This document shows, piece by piece, positions 25,082-35,745 of a stretch of 64,000 nt of DNA. A model generated the notes under the pieces. That model was given only the letters and a program-made list of their open reading frames with translations, was not told where the DNA came from and ran no database searches. A program made the translations under genes and the position numbers. The stretch is from Bacillus sp. E(2018) (GTDB taxonomy: Bacteria > Bacillota > Bacilli > Bacillales > Fictibacillaceae): assembly GCF_005503015.1 (NCBI RefSeq), contig NZ_SCOL01000001.1:1612001-1676000 (forward strand). The letters are read 5' to 3'. Position 1 is the stretch's first letter, and every line of letters begins with the position of its first letter.

Positions 25082-26617
25082 TTAAATTATATTAGTGCGT
25101 TTTTTTCTTTTTCTATACAGGTAGAATGAACTCAACAAAAGGAATACTATTGCTGCTGCTATTAAGAAGAACTTCCACTGAGAATCTGCCTCTTGTACAG
25201 CATAAATATCAGCTGTTTCCCCACCCAAATTTATTTCCACAGAAGTATCGTTCACTTTTGTCTCTTCATCAGATAACAGACTCACAAGTTTTTTATTATG
25301 AAGGCCTTTATCTGAGAAAGAAAGACCCGACTTTTTCTTATCATTGTTGAAAGCGATATAAAGTATTTCATCCTGATATTTTCGCTTAAAGACAGCTTTA
25401 CCATCTTTATCAACAATCATCGAATAATCACCGCGTCTAAGTGCAGGATGTTTCTGCCTTAGCTTACCTAATTTTGCAGTGAACGTTTCAAACTCTTTAT
25501 TTTGAGTAAAGTCCATCATGCGACGGTTGTCCGGATCTTTGGCCCCGTCCATCATATGCTCTGTTCCTTGATAGAGGATAGGAATACCAGGTGCCGAGTA
25601 AAGGTAAGTAAGTGCAAGTTTTAGTCTTTTTTCTGGGTCTTCTTGCTTCAGCAGTGCTTCACGTACAAATCGAATATTATCATGATTATCTATGAAGTTA
25701 CCTAACGTATACGGATCTTTATAATAGAATTTATTTCGCTCCCATACAGCGTTCAGCTCTGAAAGCGATTGTCCGCTTTGTCTAAAAATACGAACCATCT
25801 CATTAAACAGAGGATAATCTACAAACGATTGAATTCCTGCTTTATTGTACTCAGCTATATATCTTGGATCGTTGTGCCAAACTTCACCGATTAAATAAAA
25901 TCCGGGTTTAGCCTGATTCACCCGTTTTGAAAATTCTTGCCAAAACTCTTTTGGCACATGTTTTACGGTATCTAAACGGTAGCCATCTATGTCTGTTTCT
26001 TTGATCCAATATTCAGCCATGTCGAGTAAGTACTTACGCGTTTCATTGTTCTCTGTGTTCAGATCTGGCAATCCAGCGAGCCAACCGTTCTCAACTTCTT
26101 CTTGGTTATCCCAGTTGCCGATCTCCATCTGAGGGTGGAACCAATCTTTTTTTGACGCCTCATCCAACCAAGGATGTTTATACCCTGTATGATTTACGAC
26201 AAGATCTAATATGACTTTTATATCTCGATCATGCGCTTTTTTGACAAGCTGCTTTAACTCATCCATTGAACCGAAATGTTCTTCGGTTTCATAGAAATCC
26301 TCCGTCCAATAACCGTGATAGCCACCGGGTTCGTTCTTAACGACAGGTGTTAGCCATATCGCCGTAACTCCAAGGTCATCAAGATAATCAAGCTTATTCA
26401 TGATCCCCTTGAAGTCTCCCCCATGGTAAGCTGAAGGGTCATTAAGATCTACATCAAAATCGTTATCTTTGTTTCCATTATTAAACCGATCTACCATGAT
26501 AAAGTAGATCGTTTCGTCTTTCCATGATCGTTCTTCCTTTTTTTCTGCAAGCGCTTTATTTTGAACAGATAAAAAAAGAAGAAACGACATAGCTAAGAAT
26601 ATCATTCTTTTGCCCAT
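25082..26617 (-). CDS. Membrane-anchored alpha-amylase (GH13)
   Basis: 511 residues. The N-terminus is a signal peptide (MIFLAMSFLLFLSVQNKALA). The catalytic triad is Asp216 (DGYRLDTVKH), Glu245 (LIGEVWH) and Asp313 (FIDNHDNIRF), and FYETEEHFG plus LDLVVNHTG are other GH13 regions. Residues about 484-503 form a hydrophobic helix followed by YRKRKKRTN, the pattern of a C-terminal membrane anchor with a positive cytoplasmic tail. It would cut starch or dextrins at the outer face of the membrane, feeding the adjacent MdxEFG importer. It lies 30 bp after mdxG on the same strand. Confidence 0.9.
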   Translation of the reverse strand: MGKRMIFLAMSFLLFLSVQNKALAEKKEERSWKDETIYFIMVDRFNNGNKDNDFDVDLNDPSAYHGGDFKGIMNKLDYLDDLGVTAIWLTPVVKNEPGGYHGYWTEDFYETEEHFGSMDELKQLVKKAHDRDIKVILDLVVNHTGYKHPWLDEASKKDWFHPQMEIGNWDNQEEVENGWLAGLPDLNTENNETRKYLLDMAEYWIKETDIDGYRLDTVKHVPKEFWQEFSKRVNQAKPGFYLIGEVWHNDPRYIAEYNKAGIQSFVDYPLFNEMVRIFRQSGQSLSELNAVWERNKFYYKDPYTLGNFIDNHDNIRFVREALLKQEDPEKRLKLALTYLYSAPGIPILYQGTEHMMDGAKDPDNRRMMDFTQNKEFETFTAKLGKLRQKHPALRRGDYSMIVDKDGKAVFKRKYQDEILYIAFNNDKKKSGLSFSDKGLHNKKLVSLLSDEETKVNDTSVEINLGGETADIYAVQEADSQWKFFLIAAAIVFLLLSSFYLYRKRKKRTNII

Positions 26618-26647
26618 CGCCGTTCCTCCTATAGTAAGGTACTGTGA

Positions 26648-27484
26648 TTAACCTTTTGTACCACCAGCTGTTAAACCAGAGATAAAGTAACGCTGCAATG
26701 ATAAGAATAAGAGACCGATCGGAATCGCCACTAGTACAGAACCCGCTGCAAATAGTGTAAAACTGTTACCGAATTCATTCTTAATCATGTTAAACAGACC
26801 AACTGCAAGTGTCATCTTCTCATCTGAACTAATCAGAATGGACGCTAAGATAAAATCAGCGAACGGTGAGATGAAACTAAAAAGTGCAATTACCGCTAAA
26901 ATTGGCTTTGAAAGCGGCAGGATGATCTGCCAAAAGATACGAAAGTGACCAGCGCCATCAATACGCGCAGATTCGTCTAGTTCTTTTGGAATCGTATCGT
27001 AATAGTTCTTTGCCAAGTATGTGTTCATCGGAATCAATCCACCCACATAAACAAGGATTAAGGCAAAGTGTGTATCAAGCAATCCTACTTGGTAAGCTAA
27101 GATGTAGATTGCAAGAATTGCTACGAATTGTGGAATCATCTGCAAGATTAAGAAAAGAAGCAATCCGTTCTTACGTCCTATGAACTTATATCTTGAGAAT
27201 GCATAAGCAGTTAGGCCGATAAAGATAACAGAGAGAACCATCGTAATAAAACAAATCTTCAATGTGTTCCAATACCAGATCAGATAATCCGTCTCAGCAA
27301 AAAGCTCTTTATAATGAGCAAGAGTCGCATTTTTTGGAATGATCGTAGAACTGGATAGCGTGTTCCCTGGGTTAAAGGAAGAACCGATTACCCAAAGGAT
27401 CGGATAGACCACGATTGCGATCGCTGACAATAATACTAGATAGGACAGAGTTAACCGTATTCTTCTTGCTGTTTTTATACTCAT
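26648..27484 (-). CDS. mdxG: Maltodextrin ABC transporter permease
   Basis: 278 residues, six predicted membrane helices. The ABC-interacting EAA loop is ELDESARIDGAGHFRIFWQIILPLSKP. It belongs to the MalG/MdxG class that takes up maltose and longer dextrins together with MdxF and the lipoprotein MdxE. It is separated from mdxF by one base, so the two are coupled. The ATPase (MsmX type) is not in the window and in Bacillus is encoded elsewhere. Confidence 0.92.
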   Translation of the reverse strand: MSIKTARRIRLTLSYLVLLSAIAIVVYPILWVIGSSFNPGNTLSSSTIIPKNATLAHYKELFAETDYLIWYWNTLKICFITMVLSVIFIGLTAYAFSRYKFIGRKNGLLLFLILQMIPQFVAILAIYILAYQVGLLDTHFALILVYVGGLIPMNTYLAKNYYDTIPKELDESARIDGAGHFRIFWQIILPLSKPILAVIALFSFISPFADFILASILISSDEKMTLAVGLFNMIKNEFGNSFTLFAAGSVLVAIPIGLLFLSLQRYFISGLTAGGTKG

Positions 27485-27485
27485 A

Positions 27486-28748
27486 TTAAATCATTCCTTC
27501 GTCCTTAAATGATTTCGTTTTTCTAAACTGCCACAATGCAAGTGACACGATAATCAACGATAATAATACAGTTACAGCTGCTGCCTTGCTGTATTGAGCT
27601 GAAGTCATCGTTAAGTTGTAGATCCAAGAGATCAAGATGTCTGTCCCACCTGCATTCTGATCCGCTACTGCAGGTCCACCGTTGTTAAATAGATAGATAA
27701 CGTTGAAGTTATTAAAGTTAAATGTGTATTGCGTGATTAATATTGGTGCTGTTGTAAATAAGACCATCGGAAGCGTGATCTTACGGAATTTATCCCAATT
27801 CGATGCTCCATCAACAGTTGCTGCTTCATAAAGTTCCCCAGGAATTGACTGAAGTACACCCGTTGTCATCGCCATGATGAACGGGAAACCGAGCCATGAT
27901 TGTATAAAGATTAAAGCCACCTTCGTATAGAACGGATCTGTCATCCAAGGTATGGAATCGATTCCAAGTGGTGCTAAGATAGATTGGTTGATCGCTCCGA
28001 ATGTATCATTGAACAATCCTGAGAAAATTAAGATAGATACAAAAGCCGGTACAGCCCAAGGCAAGATCAACAATGTTCGAATGATCCCTTTAAACTTAAT
28101 TTCTTTCTGGTTCAGAACAACAGCTAAGAAAATACCTACTGAAACTTGAAGTGTAGTTGCTGTAAATGTCCAGATGATCGTCCATGCAAATACCGAGATA
28201 AACGTTTCACGCCAAATGTCTAGTGAGAAAATTTCAATAAAGTTCTTGAATCCAACCCAATCAACAAGCTTAGCTGGTGGTGAGTTGTATAAGTTGTAGT
28301 TCGTAAATGCTAACAACAACATAAAGATGATTGGAAAAATAACGACGAAGATCAACAGTAAGAATCCAGGTCCTACCATTAAATAAGGAAACCCTTTGTC
28401 TACTACATTGTGATATTGCTCTTTTAATGTGTTAAGTTTAACGCCGTTATCCCGTTTTTTTCCGTTTTGGAAAGCATCATAGATATTAAAGTAGTAGAAT
28501 CCTAATCCAATGCCAACTACAAGTATAGAGATTACGCCGTTAACAAGTAAGAAGATCGAGTGATCTCTGGGCACTTCTGTTCCAAGTGTTACAATTCCCC
28601 AAAGTCCAATGTTTAGAAAATCAAGAAATGCTATAAAATAACAAATTGCTAAAAACAAGAATGCGAAACCTTTAACAAATTGCTTGTTATAAAATTGCCC
28701 CATTCCTGGAATGATTGACAGCAAAGCTGCAGTCTTACGGTGTGTCAT
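27486..28748 (-). CDS. mdxF: Maltodextrin ABC transporter permease
   Basis: 420 residues from the ATG at 28748 (MTHRKTAALLSIIPGMGQFY), which follows GAAAGGGGAAACCTGTA; the frame is open 29 codons further but those lie in the leader. Beyond the usual six helices there is an N-terminal extension of two to three helices (residues 8-100), as in MalF/MdxF. The EAA loop is ELYEAATVDGASNWDKFRKITLPM. Forms the channel with MdxG. The transcript reaches it through a hairpin in the mdxE-mdxF gap. Confidence 0.92.
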   Translation of the reverse strand: MTHRKTAALLSIIPGMGQFYNKQFVKGFAFLFLAICYFIAFLDFLNIGLWGIVTLGTEVPRDHSIFLLVNGVISILVVGIGLGFYYFNIYDAFQNGKKRDNGVKLNTLKEQYHNVVDKGFPYLMVGPGFLLLIFVVIFPIIFMLLLAFTNYNLYNSPPAKLVDWVGFKNFIEIFSLDIWRETFISVFAWTIIWTFTATTLQVSVGIFLAVVLNQKEIKFKGIIRTLLILPWAVPAFVSILIFSGLFNDTFGAINQSILAPLGIDSIPWMTDPFYTKVALIFIQSWLGFPFIMAMTTGVLQSIPGELYEAATVDGASNWDKFRKITLPMVLFTTAPILITQYTFNFNNFNVIYLFNNGGPAVADQNAGGTDILISWIYNLTMTSAQYSKAAAVTVLLSLIIVSLALWQFRKTKSFKDEGMI

Positions 28749-28849
28749 TACAGGTTTCCCCTTTCTTTTCCCCACTTTTGTGTATTGTTCGAAAGATTTT
28801 AGGACCCATTTATATGTGAAATCTTTCCAACACACACAATAGTTAGAGA

Positions 28850-28880
28850 AAGCAGTACCCGCGACGTCTGGGTACCGCTT
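28850..28880 (-). terminator. Intercistronic hairpin between mdxE and mdxF
   Basis: On the minus strand AAGCGGTACCC and GGGTACTGCTT form an 11-bp stem with a 9-base loop and only a weak T tract afterwards. It probably trims or partly terminates the message so that the binding protein is made in excess over the permeases, as in other mal operons (inference). Confidence 0.6.
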
Positions 28881-28895
28881 TCCAGTTACTGCTTA

Positions 28896-30167
28896 TTATT
28901 TTTTACCATGGTTCGCTTCAATGTTTTGTCCGATCGTCTTAACTGCGCTTTCTAGAGCAGCTTTTGGCTCAGACTTACCAGTAGCAGATAATTGAAGTGC
29001 GTTTGCAGCTGGAGCCCAAACTTCTGCCATTTCAGGAATGTTAGGCATTGGAACTCCACGTTCTGATTGTACCGCTACAGCTTTAGCTGCTTCGTTGTCT
29101 GCGATGATTGGGTCCTCCATTAAAGATACGATTGGAGGGATCTCTGCTGTTTTCTCAAAACGAGTCTTAGCGTTTTCTTCGTTTGTGATGAACTCAACAA
29201 GCTTTGCAGCCCACTCTTGGTTAGGAGAGAATTGGCTTACGTTGTAACCTTTAACACCGATAAACGTTTTTACATCCTCACCGTTTGGAAGTTTAGGCAT
29301 TGGTGAAACACCGATATCGATTCCAGCATCTTTGTAGCCTTGGAAAGACCAAGGTCCGTTCATTACTGAAGCAACTTTTCCTTCTTGGAAAAGACCGTCG
29401 ATCGTAGGGCCAGCTTTTTCACCGATGATTCCTTTAGGGAATAAGCCGTCTTTATACCAGCTAGTGATATAATCTAATCCTTCAACAGCACCTTTGTTAG
29501 AAAGACCAAGGTCTTTTGCATCTAGTGTTCCGTTGTCGTCTTTGAATACGTAGCTTCCATATCCAGAAAGCACACCGTTTGCAAAGTAGAAATCTGTCCA
29601 GTTAGCTAAGAATCCGTACTGTGCTCCAGCTTTGTCACCTTTAGAGAACGCTAATACATCATCAAAAGATTCAGGTGCTTCTGGCATTAATTTTTTGTTG
29701 TAGATAAATACTGGTGTTTCAGTTGATTTCGGAAGGCCATAAAGCTTTCCATCATATGTTAATGCGTTAATTGAAGATTCAGTGTAAAGCTTAGTTACAT
29801 CATCAGATACTTTAATTGGAGCAATAAGACCTTCAATCGCTAATGGCCCGATACGGTCATGCGGAGTCGTGATAACATCCGGTCCTTTTTTAGCTGGTCC
29901 ATCTAGACGAAGCTTCTCTTGTTGATCTAGCATTGGAATTTCTTTTAGGTCAACTTTGATGCCGTATTTCTCTTCGAACTTTTTGATTGCATCTTCAGTT
30001 CCAGCACCTTTTTCTTGGTCTTCCCACATTACTAATTTTTCAGGCTTGTCTGCAGCCGATTCTTTCTTACCGCCTGTAGAAGAACTATCTTCTTGCGGTC
30101 CGCAAGCAGCTAACGCACTTGCAGCTAGAGCAAAAGTTAAAGGCAATGCTAATAACTTTTTCATCAA
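28896..30167 (-). CDS. mdxE: Maltodextrin-binding lipoprotein
   Basis: 423 residues. Signal peptide MMKKLLALPLTFALAASALA is followed by lipobox LAAC and a Ser/Gly-rich linker. The mature part is a type 1 extracellular solute-binding protein (KLVMWEDQEKGAGTEDAIKKFEE, GPDVITTPHDRIGPLA, VASVMNGPWSFQGY, VKGYNVSQFS). It captures maltodextrins outside the membrane for MdxFG. First gene of the minus-strand operon; its promoter carries a LacI-type operator, and a cre site lies upstream. Confidence 0.93.
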   Translation of the reverse strand: MMKKLLALPLTFALAASALAACGPQEDSSSTGGKKESAADKPEKLVMWEDQEKGAGTEDAIKKFEEKYGIKVDLKEIPMLDQQEKLRLDGPAKKGPDVITTPHDRIGPLAIEGLIAPIKVSDDVTKLYTESSINALTYDGKLYGLPKSTETPVFIYNKKLMPEAPESFDDVLAFSKGDKAGAQYGFLANWTDFYFANGVLSGYGSYVFKDDNGTLDAKDLGLSNKGAVEGLDYITSWYKDGLFPKGIIGEKAGPTIDGLFQEGKVASVMNGPWSFQGYKDAGIDIGVSPMPKLPNGEDVKTFIGVKGYNVSQFSPNQEWAAKLVEFITNEENAKTRFEKTAEIPPIVSLMEDPIIADNEAAKAVAVQSERGVPMPNIPEMAEVWAPAANALQLSATGKSEPKAALESAVKTIGQNIEANHGKK

Positions 30168-30178
30168 TTGTACCCCCT

Positions 30179-30214
30179 ATTATAGTTAAAAGATCAAAGC
30201 ATACAAACGTTTGC
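30179..30214 (-). promoter_or_regulatory. mdxE promoter with LacI-type operator
   Basis: On the minus strand TTGTAT (30201-30206) and TATAAT (30179-30184) are 16 bp apart. The palindrome CAAACGTTTG (30204-30213, in GCAAACGTTTGT) covers the -35 box, well placed for repression by the LacI-family protein encoded at 23919-24947. Confidence 0.65.
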
Positions 30215-30268
30215 ACAGATTAGCAAAAAAAATGTTTTTCTGTCTTCTTATAAAGTTTTTTGCTGTTT

Positions 30269-30283
30269 ATGAAAACGATTGCA
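30269..30283 (+). promoter_or_regulatory. Catabolite response element (cre)
   Basis: ATGAAAACGATTGCA fits the CcpA consensus WTGNAANCGNWNNCW at every fixed position. It sits between the divergent promoters of mdxE and the glycosidase gene, so both may be glucose-repressed. Confidence 0.65.
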
Positions 30284-30365
30284 TTACCTGCTCAATTTCA
30301 TTATACCTATGCTTTGAATTTTTACAATACTTTTTTAATTATTTTTGGTTTCGCTTTCATTCCCC

Positions 30366-30395
30366 TTGATTTTATTAGTGAAAGCGGTTTATACT
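30366..30395 (+). promoter_or_regulatory. Promoter of the glycosidase gene
   Basis: TTGATT (30366-30371) and TATACT (30390-30395) are 18 bp apart. TGAAAGCG inside the spacer resembles half of a cre or LacI site. Confidence 0.55.
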
Positions 30396-30432
30396 ATCAC
30401 CATTACAAGTTGAAGGCAATGTACGTTCCTTA

Positions 30433-32224
<1,792 letters not shown>

Positions 32225-32232
32225 ACATGTTC

Positions 32233-32263
32233 CCCCTCACTGTAAAAAGTGAGGGGATTTTAT
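32233..32263 (+). terminator. Terminator after the glycosidase gene
   Basis: CCCCTCAC and GTGAGGGG pair around TGTAAAAA, then ATTTTATTT. Confidence 0.85.
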
Positions 32264-32340
32264 TTCAGTAAGTACTCATACCTGTTACAATAGGTAAATG
32301 TTAAAACCATACAATATAAACACGATGGAGAGGGATTCAC

Positions 32341-33696
32341 ATGAAAGGCAACAAAGCTGCTAAGCTTTCCCTTTTTGCCATAACGTGGCCAATTTTTATA
32401 GAGATTATGCTTCATATGTTGATGGGAAACGCCGATACTCTTATGCTCAGTCAATATTCTGATCACTCAGTAGCAGCTGTCGGTCTCACTAATCAACTGC
32501 TATCGATCGTAATCGTAATGTTTGGGTTTGTTGCTACCGGAGCCAGTGTCGTTATTGCTCAGGCAATAGGTGCTAAGCTTGAACGAACGGCTGCTGAAGT
32601 AGCTGTCGTTGCAATCTTAGGAAACTTACTTTTTGGGGTACTCTTAAGCGCTGCATTACTAATCTGGGGCGATGTGTTCTTAAAATGGATGAATACGCCA
32701 CCAGAGTTGATGGCTGAAGCATCGAGCTACCTAATGATCGTAGGAGGATTTTCATTTATCCAATCGGTTATTATGACGATCGGAGCTGCCATCAGAAGCT
32801 ACGGTTTTACGAAGGATGCTATGTACGTGACGATTGGAATGAACATCTTAAACGTGATAGGAAACTATTTATTTATTTTTGGAGCTTTCGGTTTTCCAGT
32901 TCTAGGTGTTGAAGGTGTAGCGATTTCTACGTCTGTTAGCCGGTTCTTAGGCCTAGTTGTCATTTTATATCTTTTGTTCAAGCGCTCTTCTATACCACTG
33001 CCTTTTGCGAACTCGTTCAAACTATTTCCGCTTCATATAAAGAGCGTATTAAAAATTGGATTGCCATCAGCTGGAGAGCACCTTTCATATAGCGGATCTC
33101 AGATGCTGATCACGTTTTTCATTACGCTGCTTGGTACAACCGCACTAACGACTAAAGTGTATACGTTTAATATCATGATGTTTATCTTCCTTTTCGCAGT
33201 AGCGATCGGTCAAGGTACACAAATATTAATCGGTCATTTAATAGGTGCAAAATCATACGACTCTGCTTATAAGATGTGTCTCAAAAGTCAGACGTATGCC
33301 ATGATCATTAGTTTTCTAATGGCAGGTATTGCTTCTCTATTCGCAAAGCCACTTCTGTCTATTTTCACAGATAATCCTGAGATTATTAAAGAAGGTACTA
33401 TTCTTTTATACTTAACCCTTCTGCTCGAACCCGGCCGTTCTTTTAATCTTGTTATCATATCTAGTTTAAGAGCTGCAGGTGATGTCAAGTTTCCGGTTAT
33501 TATGGGAGTCATCTCTATGTGGGGAGTAAGTGTCCCTCTTGCCTACTTGTTGGGAATCACCTTTGACCTTGGGTTAATAGGAATCTGGCTAGCTTTCACT
33601 GCAGATGAATGGCTTCGGGGACTATTAATGCTTTCAAGATGGCGCAATAGAAAGTGGCAAAAACAATTAGTCGTGAAACAAGAAGCAACTGCATAA
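32341..33696 (+). CDS. MATE family efflux transporter
   Basis: 451 residues with twelve hydrophobic helices in two related halves; GNADTLMLSQYSDHSVAAVGL near the start and IGQGTQILIGHLIGAKSYD at the start of the second half are MATE hallmarks. It exports cationic compounds or drugs by Na+ or H+ exchange; substrate unknown. The ATG follows GGAGAGGGATTCAC. Single gene with a strong terminator. Confidence 0.9.
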   Translation: MKGNKAAKLSLFAITWPIFIEIMLHMLMGNADTLMLSQYSDHSVAAVGLTNQLLSIVIVMFGFVATGASVVIAQAIGAKLERTAAEVAVVAILGNLLFGVLLSAALLIWGDVFLKWMNTPPELMAEASSYLMIVGGFSFIQSVIMTIGAAIRSYGFTKDAMYVTIGMNILNVIGNYLFIFGAFGFPVLGVEGVAISTSVSRFLGLVVILYLLFKRSSIPLPFANSFKLFPLHIKSVLKIGLPSAGEHLSYSGSQMLITFFITLLGTTALTTKVYTFNIMMFIFLFAVAIGQGTQILIGHLIGAKSYDSAYKMCLKSQTYAMIISFLMAGIASLFAKPLLSIFTDNPEIIKEGTILLYLTLLLEPGRSFNLVIISSLRAAGDVKFPVIMGVISMWGVSVPLAYLLGITFDLGLIGIWLAFTADEWLRGLLMLSRWRNRKWQKQLVVKQEATA

Positions 33697-33700
33697 ACAC

Positions 33701-33734
33701 AAAAACCGGAGAACAATAGGTACTCCGGTTTTTC
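33701..33734. terminator. Bidirectional terminator between MATE gene and asnO
   Basis: AAAAACCGGAG and CTCCGGTTTTT form a perfect stem with A and T flanks. Confidence 0.9.
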
Positions 33735-33739
33735 TGTAT

Positions 33740-35587
33740 TTAATCTATGATATTAATATTGTAGTCTGTCAACCAGCTGTCGATCTGAGCAAGATGAGCC
33801 ATTAATTGTGGTCCTGTCATAAGCTGACCGAACCAAGGTTCTTTAAACGTCTCTCCATTCGTTTGAATGATGTCCTGAACGCGTGCTCGGTTTAATACTT
33901 CAAACAATGGTGAGTTCTTTTTCGCGACGATGCTTGTTAACCAATCTTTTACGCCGTTCGTATAATCCGGATGGAACGTTTTCGGGTAAGGGCTCTTTTT
34001 TCGATACAGTACATCATTCGGAAGTACCCCAGTAAGTGCTTTTCTAAGTATTCCCTTTTCTCTTCCATCCAGCATTTTCATGTCCCAAGGAATGTTCCAT
34101 GCGTATTCTACAATTCTATGATCTGCAAAAGGCACCCTCACTTCTAATGAAGCTCCCATGCTCATACGATCTTTGCGATCCAATAGAGTCGTCATAAACC
34201 AAATCATATTCAAATAGAAAATTTCTCGTCTTCTCGCTTCTACTTTAGATTCTCCCTCTAAGACAGGCGTTTCATTCACCGTCTCTTCGTAACGCTGCTG
34301 CACATACGAAGCTAAATTTAGTTTACTAGCCCATGAGTCTTGTAGAAGATTCTGACGCGCTTCCGTTGAACGCATCCACGGAAACATCGGACGGTTCAAG
34401 AGCTCTTCTTTATGAAACCACGGATACCCTCCAAAGATTTCGTCTGCGCACTCTCCTGATAATGCAACAGTTGACTGCGGTTTAATCTGACGACAGAACC
34501 ATAAAAGTGAAGAATCTACATCAGCCATTCCTGGAAGATCACGAACTGTGACAGCTTCACGCAAATGATTGATTAATAGTTCATTATCGATCACGCAGCT
34601 ATGATGAACAGATCCTGTAGCTTCAACCATCTGATTGATCCAATACGCATCTGAATTTGGCTGATAATCACTTGCTTTAAAATACTTGTCATTATCAACA
34701 TAATCAATGCTGAACGTATGAAGGTCACCCTTGTTTTCTTCTTTAAAATATTTTGCTGCGATTGCTGTTATTGCACTTGAATCGAGGCCGCCAGAAAGAA
34801 ACGTACATACAGGTACATCTGCAACCAACTGTCGCGTTACTGCATCAGTCACAAGATTCTTCACATTCTCAATCGTATCTTCTAAAGAGTCTTGATGTGG
34901 TTTACTTTCTACGTTCCAATACCGCCAAATTTTCAGCCCATTTTTCGAATACGTCGCAGCATGAGCAGGGCGAAGCTCTTTTATTCCTTTATATACACCA
35001 TTGCCTGGCGTTCGCGATGGTCCTAGACCGAACACTTCTTGCAATCCTTCACGATCTACTTCAGCCTTCACATCTGGATGAGCTAATATGGATTTTATTT
35101 CAGACCCAAATAACAGCATACCGCCTTTTTCCGTATAAAAGAACGGTTTAACTCCTAGTCGATCACGGGCTACAAACAAACTTTGCTTTTCTTCATCCCA
35201 AATGCCAAATGCAAATATTCCATTAAAACGATCGATACAACTTTCTCCCCATTCTATATAAGAAGTAAGCAACACTTCTGTATCAGAATGCCCCTCAAAC
35301 GAATACCCTCTTTGTAAAAGTTCCTTACGTAGATCTTCTGTGTTATACAGCTCTCCGTTATAACAAAGTGTATACTTTAATTTGTTCTTTGTTCTTGTCA
35401 TCGGCTGAACGCCGCCTTCAATATCTACAACCGCTAACCTTGCGTGACCAAAACCTGCATGCGTGGTACTCCATACATTGAGTGCGTCAGGTCCTCTCTT
35501 TGATAAAGGTGTGGCCATCTTGATCAATATATTTTTTTCATGTGTGAGGTTACGATTCCAATCTGCCCAACCCGTTATTCCGCACAT
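33740..35587 (-). CDS. asnO: Asparagine synthase (glutamine-hydrolysing), AsnO type
   Basis: 615 residues from the ATG at 35587, which exposes the catalytic Cys2 (MCGITGW) once Met is removed; the 16 extra codons upstream belong to the leader. The N-terminal glutaminase domain includes LCYNGELYN and SDTEVLL. The C-terminal synthetase has the PP-loop FLSGGLDSS and SGECADEIFGGYPWF. Length and the NRNLTHEKN-type start match AsnO (YisO) of B. subtilis, which is used in sporulation. It makes Asn from Asp, Gln and ATP. Confidence 0.9.
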   Translation of the reverse strand: MCGITGWADWNRNLTHEKNILIKMATPLSKRGPDALNVWSTTHAGFGHARLAVVDIEGGVQPMTRTKNKLKYTLCYNGELYNTEDLRKELLQRGYSFEGHSDTEVLLTSYIEWGESCIDRFNGIFAFGIWDEEKQSLFVARDRLGVKPFFYTEKGGMLLFGSEIKSILAHPDVKAEVDREGLQEVFGLGPSRTPGNGVYKGIKELRPAHAATYSKNGLKIWRYWNVESKPHQDSLEDTIENVKNLVTDAVTRQLVADVPVCTFLSGGLDSSAITAIAAKYFKEENKGDLHTFSIDYVDNDKYFKASDYQPNSDAYWINQMVEATGSVHHSCVIDNELLINHLREAVTVRDLPGMADVDSSLLWFCRQIKPQSTVALSGECADEIFGGYPWFHKEELLNRPMFPWMRSTEARQNLLQDSWASKLNLASYVQQRYEETVNETPVLEGESKVEARRREIFYLNMIWFMTTLLDRKDRMSMGASLEVRVPFADHRIVEYAWNIPWDMKMLDGREKGILRKALTGVLPNDVLYRKKSPYPKTFHPDYTNGVKDWLTSIVAKKNSPLFEVLNRARVQDIIQTNGETFKEPWFGQLMTGPQLMAHLAQIDSWLTDYNINIID

Positions 35588-35680
35588 TGGTTTCATCCTT
35601 TCTGTACAAACTCCATTTCTAGTACGTATGCCCATTACTCAGCATATGCTTTTATCCTTGTACGGGTGTTTTTTTAAAAT

Positions 35681-35710
35681 TTGTGTATGTTCTCATAAGT
35701 TGTATATAAT
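35681..35710 (+). promoter_or_regulatory. Promoter of the AI-2E family gene
   Basis: TTGTGT (35681-35686) and TATAAT (35705-35710) are 18 bp apart, about 35 bp before the ATG. Confidence 0.5.
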
Positions 35711-35745
35711 GAATACATATTTCAGAAGATAAAGGTGATAATTAC

